A stretch of DNA of 10,200 bases from JAZRUF01 sp045652405 (GTDB taxonomy: Bacteria > Bacillota > Clostridia > Oscillospirales > JAAYXM01): NCBI GenBank assembly GCA_045652405.1, contig JAZRUF010000065.1, positions 1 through 10,200 of the forward strand. Reading direction: 5' to 3'. Every line of letters begins with the position of its first letter. Position 1 is the stretch's first letter. Made by a program: the position numbers and the translations under genes. Below are positions 1 through 4,934 of the stretch, piece after piece. The notes below the pieces were generated by a model, which was not told where the DNA came from, searched no databases, and saw only the letters and a list, made by a program, of their open reading frames with translations.

Positions 1-469
1 AATAATTAAAAGTCTGTGGGGCACCGACTACAACTCCGCTCATACGAACCGGGTGAATTGTAATAGCAGCGCTGGGTGCTATAAATGACTTTTGCGCTGC
101 GACCGCAAGCGGAACACCTATTGAATGTCCACCGCCTAAAATCAGGCTCACTGTAGGCGTTTTCATACCCGCAATAAGCTCTGCAATGGCAAGACCTGCT
201 TCTATATCTCCGCCCACAGTATTTAGAAGGATGAGCAGACCGTCTATATCGTCACTCTCCTCAATAGCTGCCAACTGCGGACACACATGTTCGTATTTCG
301 TGGTTTTGTTGTCAGGCGGCAGAATACTGTGCCCCTCAATCTGTCCGGCTATTGTTATGCAATGAATATTTCCTTTGTGTGATTTAGCAGTAATTGAACC
401 GGTTTCTATTATGTCGGTTCGTTTCTGCTCTGCCTCCTGAGGTGAATTATTATCTGATTCTTTATTCAT
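1..469 (-). CDS. TepA-like ClpP-family serine protease (partial, 3' end beyond window)
   Basis: This is the N-terminal 156 residues of a cytoplasmic ClpP/crotonase-fold serine peptidase; the C-terminus lies outside the window. The core motif LLNTVGGDIEAGLAIAELIA (81-100) and the nucleophile motif GGGHSIGVP (112-120, Ser116), followed by IHPVRMSG with His139, match the family called translocation-enhancing protein TepA in Bacillota rather than canonical ClpP. The third catalytic residue (Asp) would fall in the missing part. Residues 1-30 are a polar, probably disordered extension rich in Asn, Glu and Lys; no signal peptide is visible. The ATG at 469-467 was chosen because AGGAG (478-482) lies 8 nt upstream. 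The gene follows the ribosomal operon terminator and has its own candidate promoter, so it is probably a separate transcription unit. In B. subtilis tepA lies next to spoIIIE/ftsK; whether that holds here cannot be seen. The substrate is unknown. Confidence 0.88.
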   Translation of the reverse strand, partial: MNKESDNNSPQEAEQKRTDIIETGSITAKSHKGNIHCITIAGQIEGHSILPPDNKTTKYEHVCPQLAAIEESDDIDGLLILLNTVGGDIEAGLAIAELIAGMKTPTVSLILGGGHSIGVPLAVAAQKSFIAPSAAITIHPVRMSGVVVGAPQTFNY

Positions 470-493
470 GCAATCAACTCCTGTTGCCCTATG

Positions 494-522
494 ATTTTAT
501 TATTATTTCATATTTTTCACAA
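494..522 (-). promoter_or_regulatory. Candidate sigma-A promoter for the TepA-like gene
   Basis: On the minus strand a -35 box TTGTGA (522-517, 4 of 6 consensus bases) is separated by exactly 17 nt from a -10 box TAAAAT (499-494, 5 of 6). The spacer is very A/T-rich. Transcription would begin near 487, giving a short leader of about 18 nt that still includes the AGGAG ribosome binding site at 478-482. The promoter sits between the operon terminator and the protease start codon, where an independent promoter would be expected. It is inferred from sequence only. Confidence 0.6.
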
Positions 523-540
523 AGCATGCATGAACATGAA

Positions 541-579
541 AAAAATACGTTGCAAACTTTACGTTTGCAACGTATTTTT
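541..579 (-). terminator. Intrinsic terminator of the ribosomal protein operon
   Basis: A perfect 17-bp inverted repeat (541-557 and 563-579) encloses a 5-nt loop. The core arm reads TACGTTGCAAAC, and the outer base pairs are A/T. Read on the minus strand, the hairpin begins 23 nt after the rplQ stop and ends in a run of seven T residues, the classical Rho-independent form. The flanks are A-rich on one side and T-rich on the other, so it could work in both directions, but no plus-strand gene in the window would need it. It separates the operon from the TepA-like gene. Confidence 0.92.
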
Positions 580-602
580 ATATCAGTTTAAATAAAACTT
601 GA

Positions 603-944
603 TTAGACCAATTCGATGATTGCCATTTCAGCACAGTCACCGCGGCGCGGACCGAGCTTAGTAACACGGCAATATCCGCCATTACGCTCAGCGTACTTAG
701 GTGCAATTTCATCAAATAATTTCTTGACCACGTCTTCTTTAGTGATAAATCTCAGCGCCTGGCGCTTGGAATGCAAAGTGTTGGTTTTTCCGAGCGTGAT
801 CATTTTCTCTGCCAGCGGGCGTACTTCCTTAGCACGCATCACTGTAGTTTCAATTTTACCGTTCTCAAGCAGATAAGTAACCATTGCGCGAAGCATTGCC
901 AGACGCGCATCAGTAGCTCTGCCGAGTTTACGTGTTCCGGGCAT
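603..944 (-). CDS. rplQ: 50S ribosomal protein L17
   Basis: This is the 113-residue large-subunit protein L17, which binds 23S rRNA near the polypeptide exit side of the ribosome. The N-terminal block GTRKLGRATDARLAMLRAM, the central IETTVMRAKEVRPLAEKMIT and the C-terminal GGYCRVTKLGPRRGD followed by MAIIELV are all family hallmarks. Its length suits a short Bacillota L17 without internal insertions. The start is placed at ATG 944-942, not at the in-frame ATG at 971, because AAAGGAGGT (952-960) lies 7 nt upstream and L17 homologues begin close to the GTRKLGR block. It is the last gene of the alpha operon, 54 nt after rpoA; a hairpin in that gap precedes its ribosome binding site, and a strong terminator follows. 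Confidence 0.97.
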   Translation of the reverse strand: MPGTRKLGRATDARLAMLRAMVTYLLENGKIETTVMRAKEVRPLAEKMITLGKTNTLHSKRQALRFITKEDVVKKLFDEIAPKYAERNGGYCRVTKLGPRRGDCAEMAIIELV

Positions 945-967
945 TCGATATACCTCCTTTAACACCC

Positions 968-989
968 GCATGCGGCAACCGCCGCATAC
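968..989 (-). promoter_or_regulatory. Hairpin in the rpoA-rplQ intergenic region
   Basis: An inverted repeat lies just upstream of the rplQ ribosome binding site. The minus-strand arms are ATGCGGC and GCCGCAT around a GGTT loop, extended by one G-U and one G-C pair to a 9-bp stem. No T-run follows, so it does not look like a terminator. It could act in mRNA processing, stability, or tuning of rplQ translation; the sequence does not say which. Confidence 0.5.
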
Positions 990-998
990 CGGAGCAGA

Positions 999-1946
999 TT
1001 AATTTTCTTCATTCGAAAGAGCAAGTCCCATGCTGTCAAGCTTGTTGATAACTTCCTCAAGCGACTTATGTCCGAGGTTTCTGACCTTCATCATCTCTTC
1101 CTGAGTCTTATTAATAAGGTCTTCAACCGTGTTAATTCCCGCACGTTTCAGGCAATTGAAGGAGCGGACGGACAAATCCATCTCCTCAATAGTCATTTCA
1201 AGAACCTTGTCACGCTGTGACTCGGGCTTCTCTATAACTATAGACGTATTTCCAATATCCTCTGACAAATCAATGAACAAAGCAAGATGATCGCTGAGGA
1301 TTTTTGCGCCGTAACTTACAGCATCCTTTGCTGAAATTGTCTTATTTGTCCAAACCTCCAGAGTGAGCTTGTCAAAATCCGTCATATTACCTACGCGGGT
1401 GTTTTCGATGTGGTAATTTACCTTGTGTACCGGTGTGTAGATCGAATCCACGGGCAATACGCCAATCACAGACTGAGCAGGCTTATTACGCTCAGCCGGG
1501 ACATATCCGCGACCGTGGCTGATAGTAAGCTCCATGCTCAGTGATGCGTCTGCACCCAGTGTGGCAATGTGCAGGTCGGGATTTAAAATCTCAACTTCGC
1601 CGTCAGACTTAATGTCACCGGCGCAAACCTCACACTCGCCCATCGCTTCGATATACACGGTTTTGCTTTCATTGCCGTGCAAACGCGCAACGATACCCTT
1701 GATATTCAGAACTATCTCGGTAACGTCTTCCTTAACGCCCGGAATAGTAGAAAACTCATGGGAAACACCTGCAATTTTAATTGAGGTGACCGCGGTTCCC
1801 GGCAGAGAGGACAGCAGAACACGACGCATGGAGTTACCAAGCGTGGTTCCATAGCCGCGCTCAAGCGGCTCTACGACGAAACGTCCGTAAGAACCGTCCT
1901 CTACACAGTCCAAACACTCGATACGAGGTTTCTCAATTTCTATCAT
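999..1946 (-). CDS. rpoA: DNA-directed RNA polymerase subunit alpha
   Basis: This 315-residue protein is the alpha subunit of RNA polymerase. Its dimer starts assembly of the core enzyme, and its C-terminal domain contacts UP-element DNA and activators. The N-terminal domain (about 1-228) contains GYGTTLGNSMRRVLLSSLPG (31-50), the conserved dimerisation and beta-contact region. After a linker, the C-terminal domain (about 245-310) contains LSVRSFNCLKRAGINT, where Arg261 aligns with the DNA-contacting Arg265 of E. coli. ATG 1946-1944 is preferred over the preceding in-frame TTG at 1949 because Bacillota homologues begin MIEIEKP; AAGGAGGG (1956-1963) could serve either. The gene follows rpsD after a 91-nt gap, the longest inside the operon here, and precedes rplQ. 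It is full length with no anomalies. Confidence 0.98.
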   Translation of the reverse strand: MIEIEKPRIECLDCVEDGSYGRFVVEPLERGYGTTLGNSMRRVLLSSLPGTAVTSIKIAGVSHEFSTIPGVKEDVTEIVLNIKGIVARLHGNESKTVYIEAMGECEVCAGDIKSDGEVEILNPDLHIATLGADASLSMELTISHGRGYVPAERNKPAQSVIGVLPVDSIYTPVHKVNYHIENTRVGNMTDFDKLTLEVWTNKTISAKDAVSYGAKILSDHLALFIDLSEDIGNTSIVIEKPESQRDKVLEMTIEEMDLSVRSFNCLKRAGINTVEDLINKTQEEMMKVRNLGHKSLEEVINKLDSMGLALSNEEN

Positions 1947-1968
1947 CAAAAAATACCCTCCTTATTAG

Positions 1969-1991
1969 GCGGCACATCTCAAGCACGCCGC
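1969..1991 (-). promoter_or_regulatory. Weak stem-loop in the rpsD-rpoA gap
   Basis: On the minus strand GCGGC (1991-1987) and GCCGC (1973-1969) can pair around a 13-nt loop, with possible extra G-U pairs inside. The 3' arm ends 5 nt before the rpoA Shine-Dalgarno sequence (1956-1963). The position would suit control of rpoA translation, but the stem is only 5 bp, so this is tentative. Confidence 0.25.
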
Positions 1992-2037
1992 ACATTCTTT
2001 GCAACTTAACAGCAACTTTTCGAGGGCTCGAGACGCA

Positions 2038-2637
2038 TTACTTGGAGTACAACTCGACGATGAGGTGCTCCTCAACCGGCAGGTCAATGTCGTCTCTTGC
2101 CGGAAGGTTCATGACTTTTGCCTCGAACTTATTTCTGTCAAAGTCCAACCACTTCGGCGCGATACGCCAAGAGTTGTCCTCCACAACCTGTTTAAATCTC
2201 TCTATACCACGGCTCTTTTCGCTAAGAGCGATTACGTCGCCGGGTTTTACCAGGTATGACGGGATGTTAACCTTCTGACCGTTGACAGTTAAATGAGCAT
2301 GGCTTACCATCTGGCGAGCTTCACGACGAGTGGTCGCAAAACCGATGCGATATGCCACGTTATCAAGACGGCGCTCAATTAAGCACAGGAGTTCTTCACC
2401 AGTCTTACCCTGCATGCGAACTGCCTTCTCGTAATATTTACGGAACTGCTTTTCCATAATTCCGTAAACGAATTTAACTTTCTGCTTTTCCTGAAGCTGG
2501 AGAGCGTACTCGCTTTTCTTCTTTCTGGACATATTGCCTGAGTTGCGCTCAGTGTTCTTCTTTGCGTAACCCATGCAAGCCGGAGAAATTCCCAGAGCCT
2601 TGCAACGCTTTGCAATAGGCTGCATATTCTTAGCCAT
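2038..2637 (-). CDS. rpsD: 30S ribosomal protein S4
   Basis: This 199-residue primary 16S rRNA-binding protein nucleates assembly of the 30S 5' domain. The S4 RNA-binding domain occupies about 88-150 (LDNVAYRIGFATTRREARQ, then HLTVNGQKVNIPSYLVKPGDVI), and the C-terminus DLPVEEHLIVELYSK is typical. The N-terminal region has only two cysteines (Cys12, Cys21), so it lacks the four-Cys zinc site of the C+ form and should be the zinc-free type. The ATG at 2637 is preceded by AAGGAGG. It lies 21 nt after rpsK, an arrangement usual in Clostridia but not in B. subtilis. S4 is a known feedback repressor of ribosomal protein mRNAs (alpha operon in E. coli, rpsD leader in Bacillus); no leader of that kind could be identified here with confidence. 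Confidence 0.97.
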   Translation of the reverse strand: MAKNMQPIAKRCKALGISPACMGYAKKNTERNSGNMSRKKKSEYALQLQEKQKVKFVYGIMEKQFRKYYEKAVRMQGKTGEELLCLIERRLDNVAYRIGFATTRREARQMVSHAHLTVNGQKVNIPSYLVKPGDVIALSEKSRGIERFKQVVEDNSWRIAPKWLDFDRNKFEAKVMNLPARDDIDLPVEEHLIVELYSK

Positions 2638-2658
2638 AATAAATTTCCTCCTTCCGAA

Positions 2659-3063
2659 TTAGACTCTACGTCTCTTAGGCGGACGGCAACCATTGTGCGG
2701 AATCGGGGTAACGTCCTTAATCATGTTAACCTCAAGACCTGCTGCCTGGAGTGCACGGATTGCAGCCTCACGGCCTGCACCCGGACCCTTAACATATACT
2801 TCAACAGTCTTAAGACCATGCTCCATTGCAGCTTTTGCTGCAGTCTCTGCTGCTACCTGTGCAGCAAAGGGAGTAGATTTTCTGGAACCGCGGAAACCCA
2901 TTCCGCCGGAAGATGCCCAGCTAAGTGCGTTTCCGTTTAAGTCGGTGATAGTCACCATTGTGTTATTGAAGGAGGAACGGATATGTGCCGCGCCCTTCTC
3001 AATATTTTTGCGCTCACGGCGACGACGAGTCGCGCCTTTTTTAGCGGTTTTAGGACTAGCCAC
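2659..3063 (-). CDS. rpsK: 30S ribosomal protein S11 (GTG start)
   Basis: This 134-residue S11 lies on the platform of the 30S subunit, near the Shine-Dalgarno helix formed by mRNA and 16S rRNA. The family blocks are clear: GAAHIRSSFNNTMVTITD (24-41), SSGGMGFRGSRKSTPFAAQ (51-69), and the C-terminal DVTPIPHNGCRPPKRRRV. The start codon is GTG (3063-3061), 8 nt after AAGGAGGT (3072-3079). That ribosome binding site overlaps the rpsM stop codon, which suggests coupling to rpsM translation. The N-terminal tail (1-20) is very basic, as usual for S11. It is followed 21 nt later by rpsD. Confidence 0.97.
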   Translation of the reverse strand: MASPKTAKKGATRRRRERKNIEKGAAHIRSSFNNTMVTITDLNGNALSWASSGGMGFRGSRKSTPFAAQVAAETAAKAAMEHGLKTVEVYVKGPGAGREAAIRALQAAGLEVNMIKDVTPIPHNGCRPPKRRRV

Positions 3064-3077
3064 TCTTGAAAACCTCC

Positions 3078-3446
3078 TTACTTCTTCTTGTTAGCGATTG
3101 TACGTTTGGGACCTTTGCGTGTTCTTGCATTGGTCTTGGATCTCTGACCGCGAACCGGCAGTCCTTTTCTGTGGCGGAGACCACGGTAAGAGCCGATTTC
3201 AATCAGGCGCTTGATATCCAACGCCACATCACGGCGAAGGTCGCCTTCTACGGTGTAGTTCTTGTCGATAAAATCACGGATTTTTGCGACATCGTCCTCA
3301 GTCAAATCCTTAACACGGGTATCCGGATTAATACCGGTAGCCTTCAGGATTTCATTGGAACGAGTTCTGCCTATGCCGAATATATAAGTAAGTCCTATTT
3401 CAACTCGCTTCTCTCTCGGCAGGTCTGTTCCGGCTATACGTGCCAT
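3078..3446 (-). CDS. rpsM: 30S ribosomal protein S13
   Basis: This 122-residue protein of the 30S head contacts 16S rRNA, the P-site tRNA and, across the subunit bridge, L5. ARIAGTDLPREKRVEIGLTY opens the protein, a helix-two-turn-helix segment follows, and residues 80-100 hold the conserved RLIEIGSYRGLRHRKGLPVRG. The C-terminal tail (NARTRKGPKRTIANKKK) is highly basic and reaches the decoding region in known structures. The ATG at 3446 has GGAGG 12 nt upstream, a longer spacing than its neighbours. An ATG immediately followed by TAA lies between the two, so an upstream in-frame start is excluded. It begins 49 nt after rpmJ. Confidence 0.97.
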   Translation of the reverse strand: MARIAGTDLPREKRVEIGLTYIFGIGRTRSNEILKATGINPDTRVKDLTEDDVAKIRDFIDKNYTVEGDLRRDVALDIKRLIEIGSYRGLRHRKGLPVRGQRSKTNARTRKGPKRTIANKKK

Positions 3447-3472
3447 TGCTTACATGCACCTCCATTTTGTCT

Positions 3473-3486
3473 GCAGCTTACGCTGC
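3473..3486 (-). other. Small GNRA-type hairpin upstream of rpsM
   Basis: In the rpmJ-rpsM gap the minus strand reads GCAGC-GTAA-GCTGC, a perfect 5-bp stem closed by a GTAA (GNRA) tetraloop. No T-run follows, so it is not a terminator. It lies 10 nt after the rpmJ stop and about 11 nt before the rpsM Shine-Dalgarno sequence. Five base pairs is short, though the tetraloop class is unusually stable; the function is unknown. Confidence 0.35.
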
Positions 3487-3495
3487 TTAAATTCA

Positions 3496-3609
3496 TTAGC
3501 CCTGTTTTTGTTTGTGCTTCGGGTTCTCACAAATTACCATTACTCTGCCCTTGCGACGAATGATTTTGCATTTTTCGCACATGGGCTTAACCGATGGTCT
3601 TACTTTCAT
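3496..3609 (-). CDS. rpmJ: 50S ribosomal protein L36 (zinc-binding)
   Basis: This 37-residue protein is the smallest component of the 50S subunit. It begins MKVRPSVKPMCEKCKIIRRK and continues with GRVMVICENPKHKQKQG. Cys11, Cys14, Cys27 and His32 form the zinc-binding C-x2-C-x12-C-x4-H set, so this is the zinc-containing (C+) form, not the zinc-independent paralogue made during zinc starvation. The length matches the family exactly. The ATG at 3609 has AGGAGG 9 nt upstream. It lies 44 nt after infA and 49 nt before rpsM, its usual place in Bacillota. Confidence 0.98.
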   Translation of the reverse strand: MKVRPSVKPMCEKCKIIRRKGRVMVICENPKHKQKQG

Positions 3610-3653
3610 AACGAAAAACCTCCTGTACCGGATGCGGTTTTTTACCGCGCCTC

Positions 3654-3872
3654 TTACTTTGACCGCCAGGTGATGCGTCCCCGGGTTAAATCGTACGGAG
3701 ACATCTGAACAGTCACCTTATCGCCCGGAAGTATGCGAATGAAGTTCATTCTCAACTTACCGGATATATGCGCAAGTATTTTGTGCCCGTTGCCGATGTC
3801 CACCTGGAACATGGCATTTGGCAGCGCCTCTATGACGGTACCTTCGAGCTCGATTACGTCGTCTTTCGCCAA
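3654..3872 (-). CDS. infA: Translation initiation factor IF-1 (TTG start)
   Basis: IF-1 is a 72-residue OB-fold protein that occupies the 30S A site during initiation and supports IF-2 and IF-3. Apart from the initiator the sequence is AKDDVIELEGTVIEALPNAM and onward, with the conserved ISGKLRMNFIRILPGDKV and SPYDLTRGRITWR, all standard for the family. The start is TTG (3872-3870). GGGAGGT (3880-3886) lies 7 nt upstream, homologues begin MAKDD, and starting there gives exactly 72 residues. The reading frame stays open further upstream to an ATG at 3965, but that extension overlaps the KOW gene and has no family counterpart. The ribosome binding site shares a base with the KOW stop codon, implying translational coupling. 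Confidence 0.96.
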   Translation of the reverse strand: MAKDDVIELEGTVIEALPNAMFQVDIGNGHKILAHISGKLRMNFIRILPGDKVTVQMSPYDLTRGRITWRSK

Positions 3873-3879
3873 GCAAATT

Positions 3880-3886
3880 ACCTCCC
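3880..3886 (-). promoter_or_regulatory. Ribosome binding site fixing the infA TTG start
   Basis: GGGAGGT on the minus strand lies 7 nt before TTG 3872-3870. Its first G is the last base of the KOW-gene stop codon TAG (3886-3888). No ATG or GTG lies at a suitable distance, so this site supports TTG as the infA initiator. Confidence 0.8.
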
Positions 3887-4170
3887 TATGCTTGATCCTC
3901 ACTTGCCGTTTTATCGGCAAACCGTGAGAGCGTTTTGCGTATCTCGCTATTGAATACCTTTTCACCCTGCAAAATTTTCTGCTGCAACGGTGAAGTTCTA
4001 ACTGAAATTAACTGTGTGTGTTTTCGCTTTTTGCGTTTGGGTGTTTCAACTCTTCTGAGCTTTCCGTCAGCTAAGATTAAAAACTCTTCCTCTGCGTCCA
4101 AGACGACAAACACACGTCCTTTGTCTCGACCTGCAACGGATCGTACAATATGGGATTTCTCAATTTCCAT
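3886..4170 (-). CDS. KOW-domain putative RNA-binding protein
   Basis: This is a 94-residue protein of unsettled function. Residues 5-25 (KSHIVRSVAGRDKGRVFVVL and following) form a KOW motif of the kind seen in ribosomal proteins L14e/L26/L27e and NusG. A short beta segment follows, then a strongly basic patch PKRKKRKH (44-51). Residues 55-94 are a charged, probably helical and partly disordered tail ending in acidic and small residues. A small KOW gene sits between map and infA in many Bacillota (ybzG in B. subtilis is at this position). The start at 4170 lies 3 nt after the map stop, with GAGGA about 7 nt upstream inside map. By position and composition it probably binds rRNA or the ribosome, but no direct role can be read from the sequence. 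Confidence 0.9.
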   Translation of the reverse strand: MEIEKSHIVRSVAGRDKGRVFVVLDAEEEFLILADGKLRRVETPKRKKRKHTQLISVRTSPLQQKILQGEKVFNSEIRKTLSRFADKTASEDQA

Positions 4171-4173
4171 ACA

Positions 4174-4929
4174 TCAATCCTCGCATGCAATGGTCAATAT
4201 CTCTGCATCACCCGAGGTGATGAGAATTGAGTTCTCATAATGGGCAGACAGCTTACCGTCTTTTGTTCTGACAGTCCAACCGTCATCAAGGATATTGACT
4301 TGGAAAGTGCCCTGATTTACCATAGGCTCTATCGCCAAAGTCATCCCTGCACACAGCCTTGCACCGGTTCCGGCTTTTCCAAAATTCGGAACCTCCGGAT
4401 CCTCATGCATCTCTGCACCTACTCCGTGACCTACAAATGAACGCACAACGGAGAATCCGTTATCTTCGACGTACTTTTGTATGCCAGCTGAGATGTCGTG
4501 CACGCGCATACCGGCGCGGGCGAATTTGATACCCTCATAGAAGCTCTGCCGGGTCACCCGAATGAGCCGTTCTGCGTCCTCGCTTACCTTCCCGACCGGG
4601 AAAGTATTGGCGCAATCTCCAACATAACCGTCCCACGTTGCACCGACATCGATTTTTACTAAATCGCCATCCTTAAGCACGGTCTTTCCCGGGATTCCGT
4701 GTATTACCTGATCATTTACGGAAATACACGCCGCCGCGGGAAAATCATTATAACCTAAGAATGTTGGAATGGCACCGTGGTCAACGATATACTGATGAAT
4801 GATTTGATTAAGCTCATGCGTGGTGATTCCAGCCTGCACCGCGCGACCTGCTGTAGCCAAAGCTGAAGCAGCAATTCGGCCTGCGCGGCGCATACGCTCA
4901 ATTTCACGCGCTGATTTGATTTGGATCAT
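4174..4929 (-). CDS. map: Methionine aminopeptidase, type I
   Basis: This 251-residue dinuclear metallopeptidase removes the initiator methionine from nascent proteins whose second residue is small. The pita-bread fold ligands are all present: Asp94 (KIDVGA), Asp105 (GDCANTF), His168 (FVGHGVG), Glu201 (AIEPMV) and Glu232 (HYENS). The substrate-binding histidines His77 (VIHGIP) and His175 (MHEDPEV) are also intact. It has no N-terminal zinc-finger or linker extension and no type II insertion, so it is the short type Ia form, although it starts directly with IKSAREIERMRRAGR as the family does. It starts 5 nt after the adk stop with only a weak GGGGA ribosome binding site, so coupling to adk is likely. 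The KOW gene follows 3 nt later. Confidence 0.98.
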   Translation of the reverse strand: MIQIKSAREIERMRRAGRIAASALATAGRAVQAGITTHELNQIIHQYIVDHGAIPTFLGYNDFPAAACISVNDQVIHGIPGKTVLKDGDLVKIDVGATWDGYVGDCANTFPVGKVSEDAERLIRVTRQSFYEGIKFARAGMRVHDISAGIQKYVEDNGFSVVRSFVGHGVGAEMHEDPEVPNFGKAGTGARLCAGMTLAIEPMVNQGTFQVNILDDGWTVRTKDGKLSAHYENSILITSGDAEILTIACED

Positions 4930-4934
4930 AGTAC

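Noticed and set aside
394..591. Plus-strand 65-codon frame across the terminator and the protease start
   Set aside because: It runs through the terminator hairpin and the A/T-rich promoter region, is antisense to the TepA-like gene and has no convincing ribosome binding site.
945..971. Longer rplQ start at ATG 971
   Set aside because: The ATG lies within the intergenic hairpin, the added residues have no family counterpart, and a strong Shine-Dalgarno sits 7 nt before the internal ATG at 944.
2020..2034. TCGAG-type palindrome just after rpsD
   Set aside because: The arms are separated by only two bases, so a hairpin would have to lose its inner pairs; the remaining stem is too short to be meaningful.
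2379..2693. Second minus-strand open frame overlapping the start of rpsD and the end of rpsK
   Set aside because: It is out of frame with both genes, has no family resemblance and is explained by the N-terminal coding sequence of S4. Similar overlapping minus-strand frames at 8363-8554 and 9476-9778 were rejected likewise.
3066..3563. 165-codon open frame on the plus strand over rpsM and rpmJ
   Set aside because: It lies antisense to two unmistakable ribosomal protein genes, has no ribosome binding site of note and encodes no recognisable domain; it is a by-product of the codons on the other strand. The plus-strand frames at 4986-5480 (over adk) and 7553-8056 (over rpsE) were rejected for the same reason.
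3634..3648. Small inverted repeat GCGGT/ACCGC between infA and rpmJ as a possible terminator
   Set aside because: The T/A run is in the 5-nt loop, not after the stem, and the arms are only 5 bp; the operon plainly continues into rpmJ.
3873..3965. 31-codon N-terminal extension of infA from ATG 3965
   Set aside because: It overlaps the KOW gene coding sequence in another frame and would give an IF-1 much longer than the highly conserved 72 residues.
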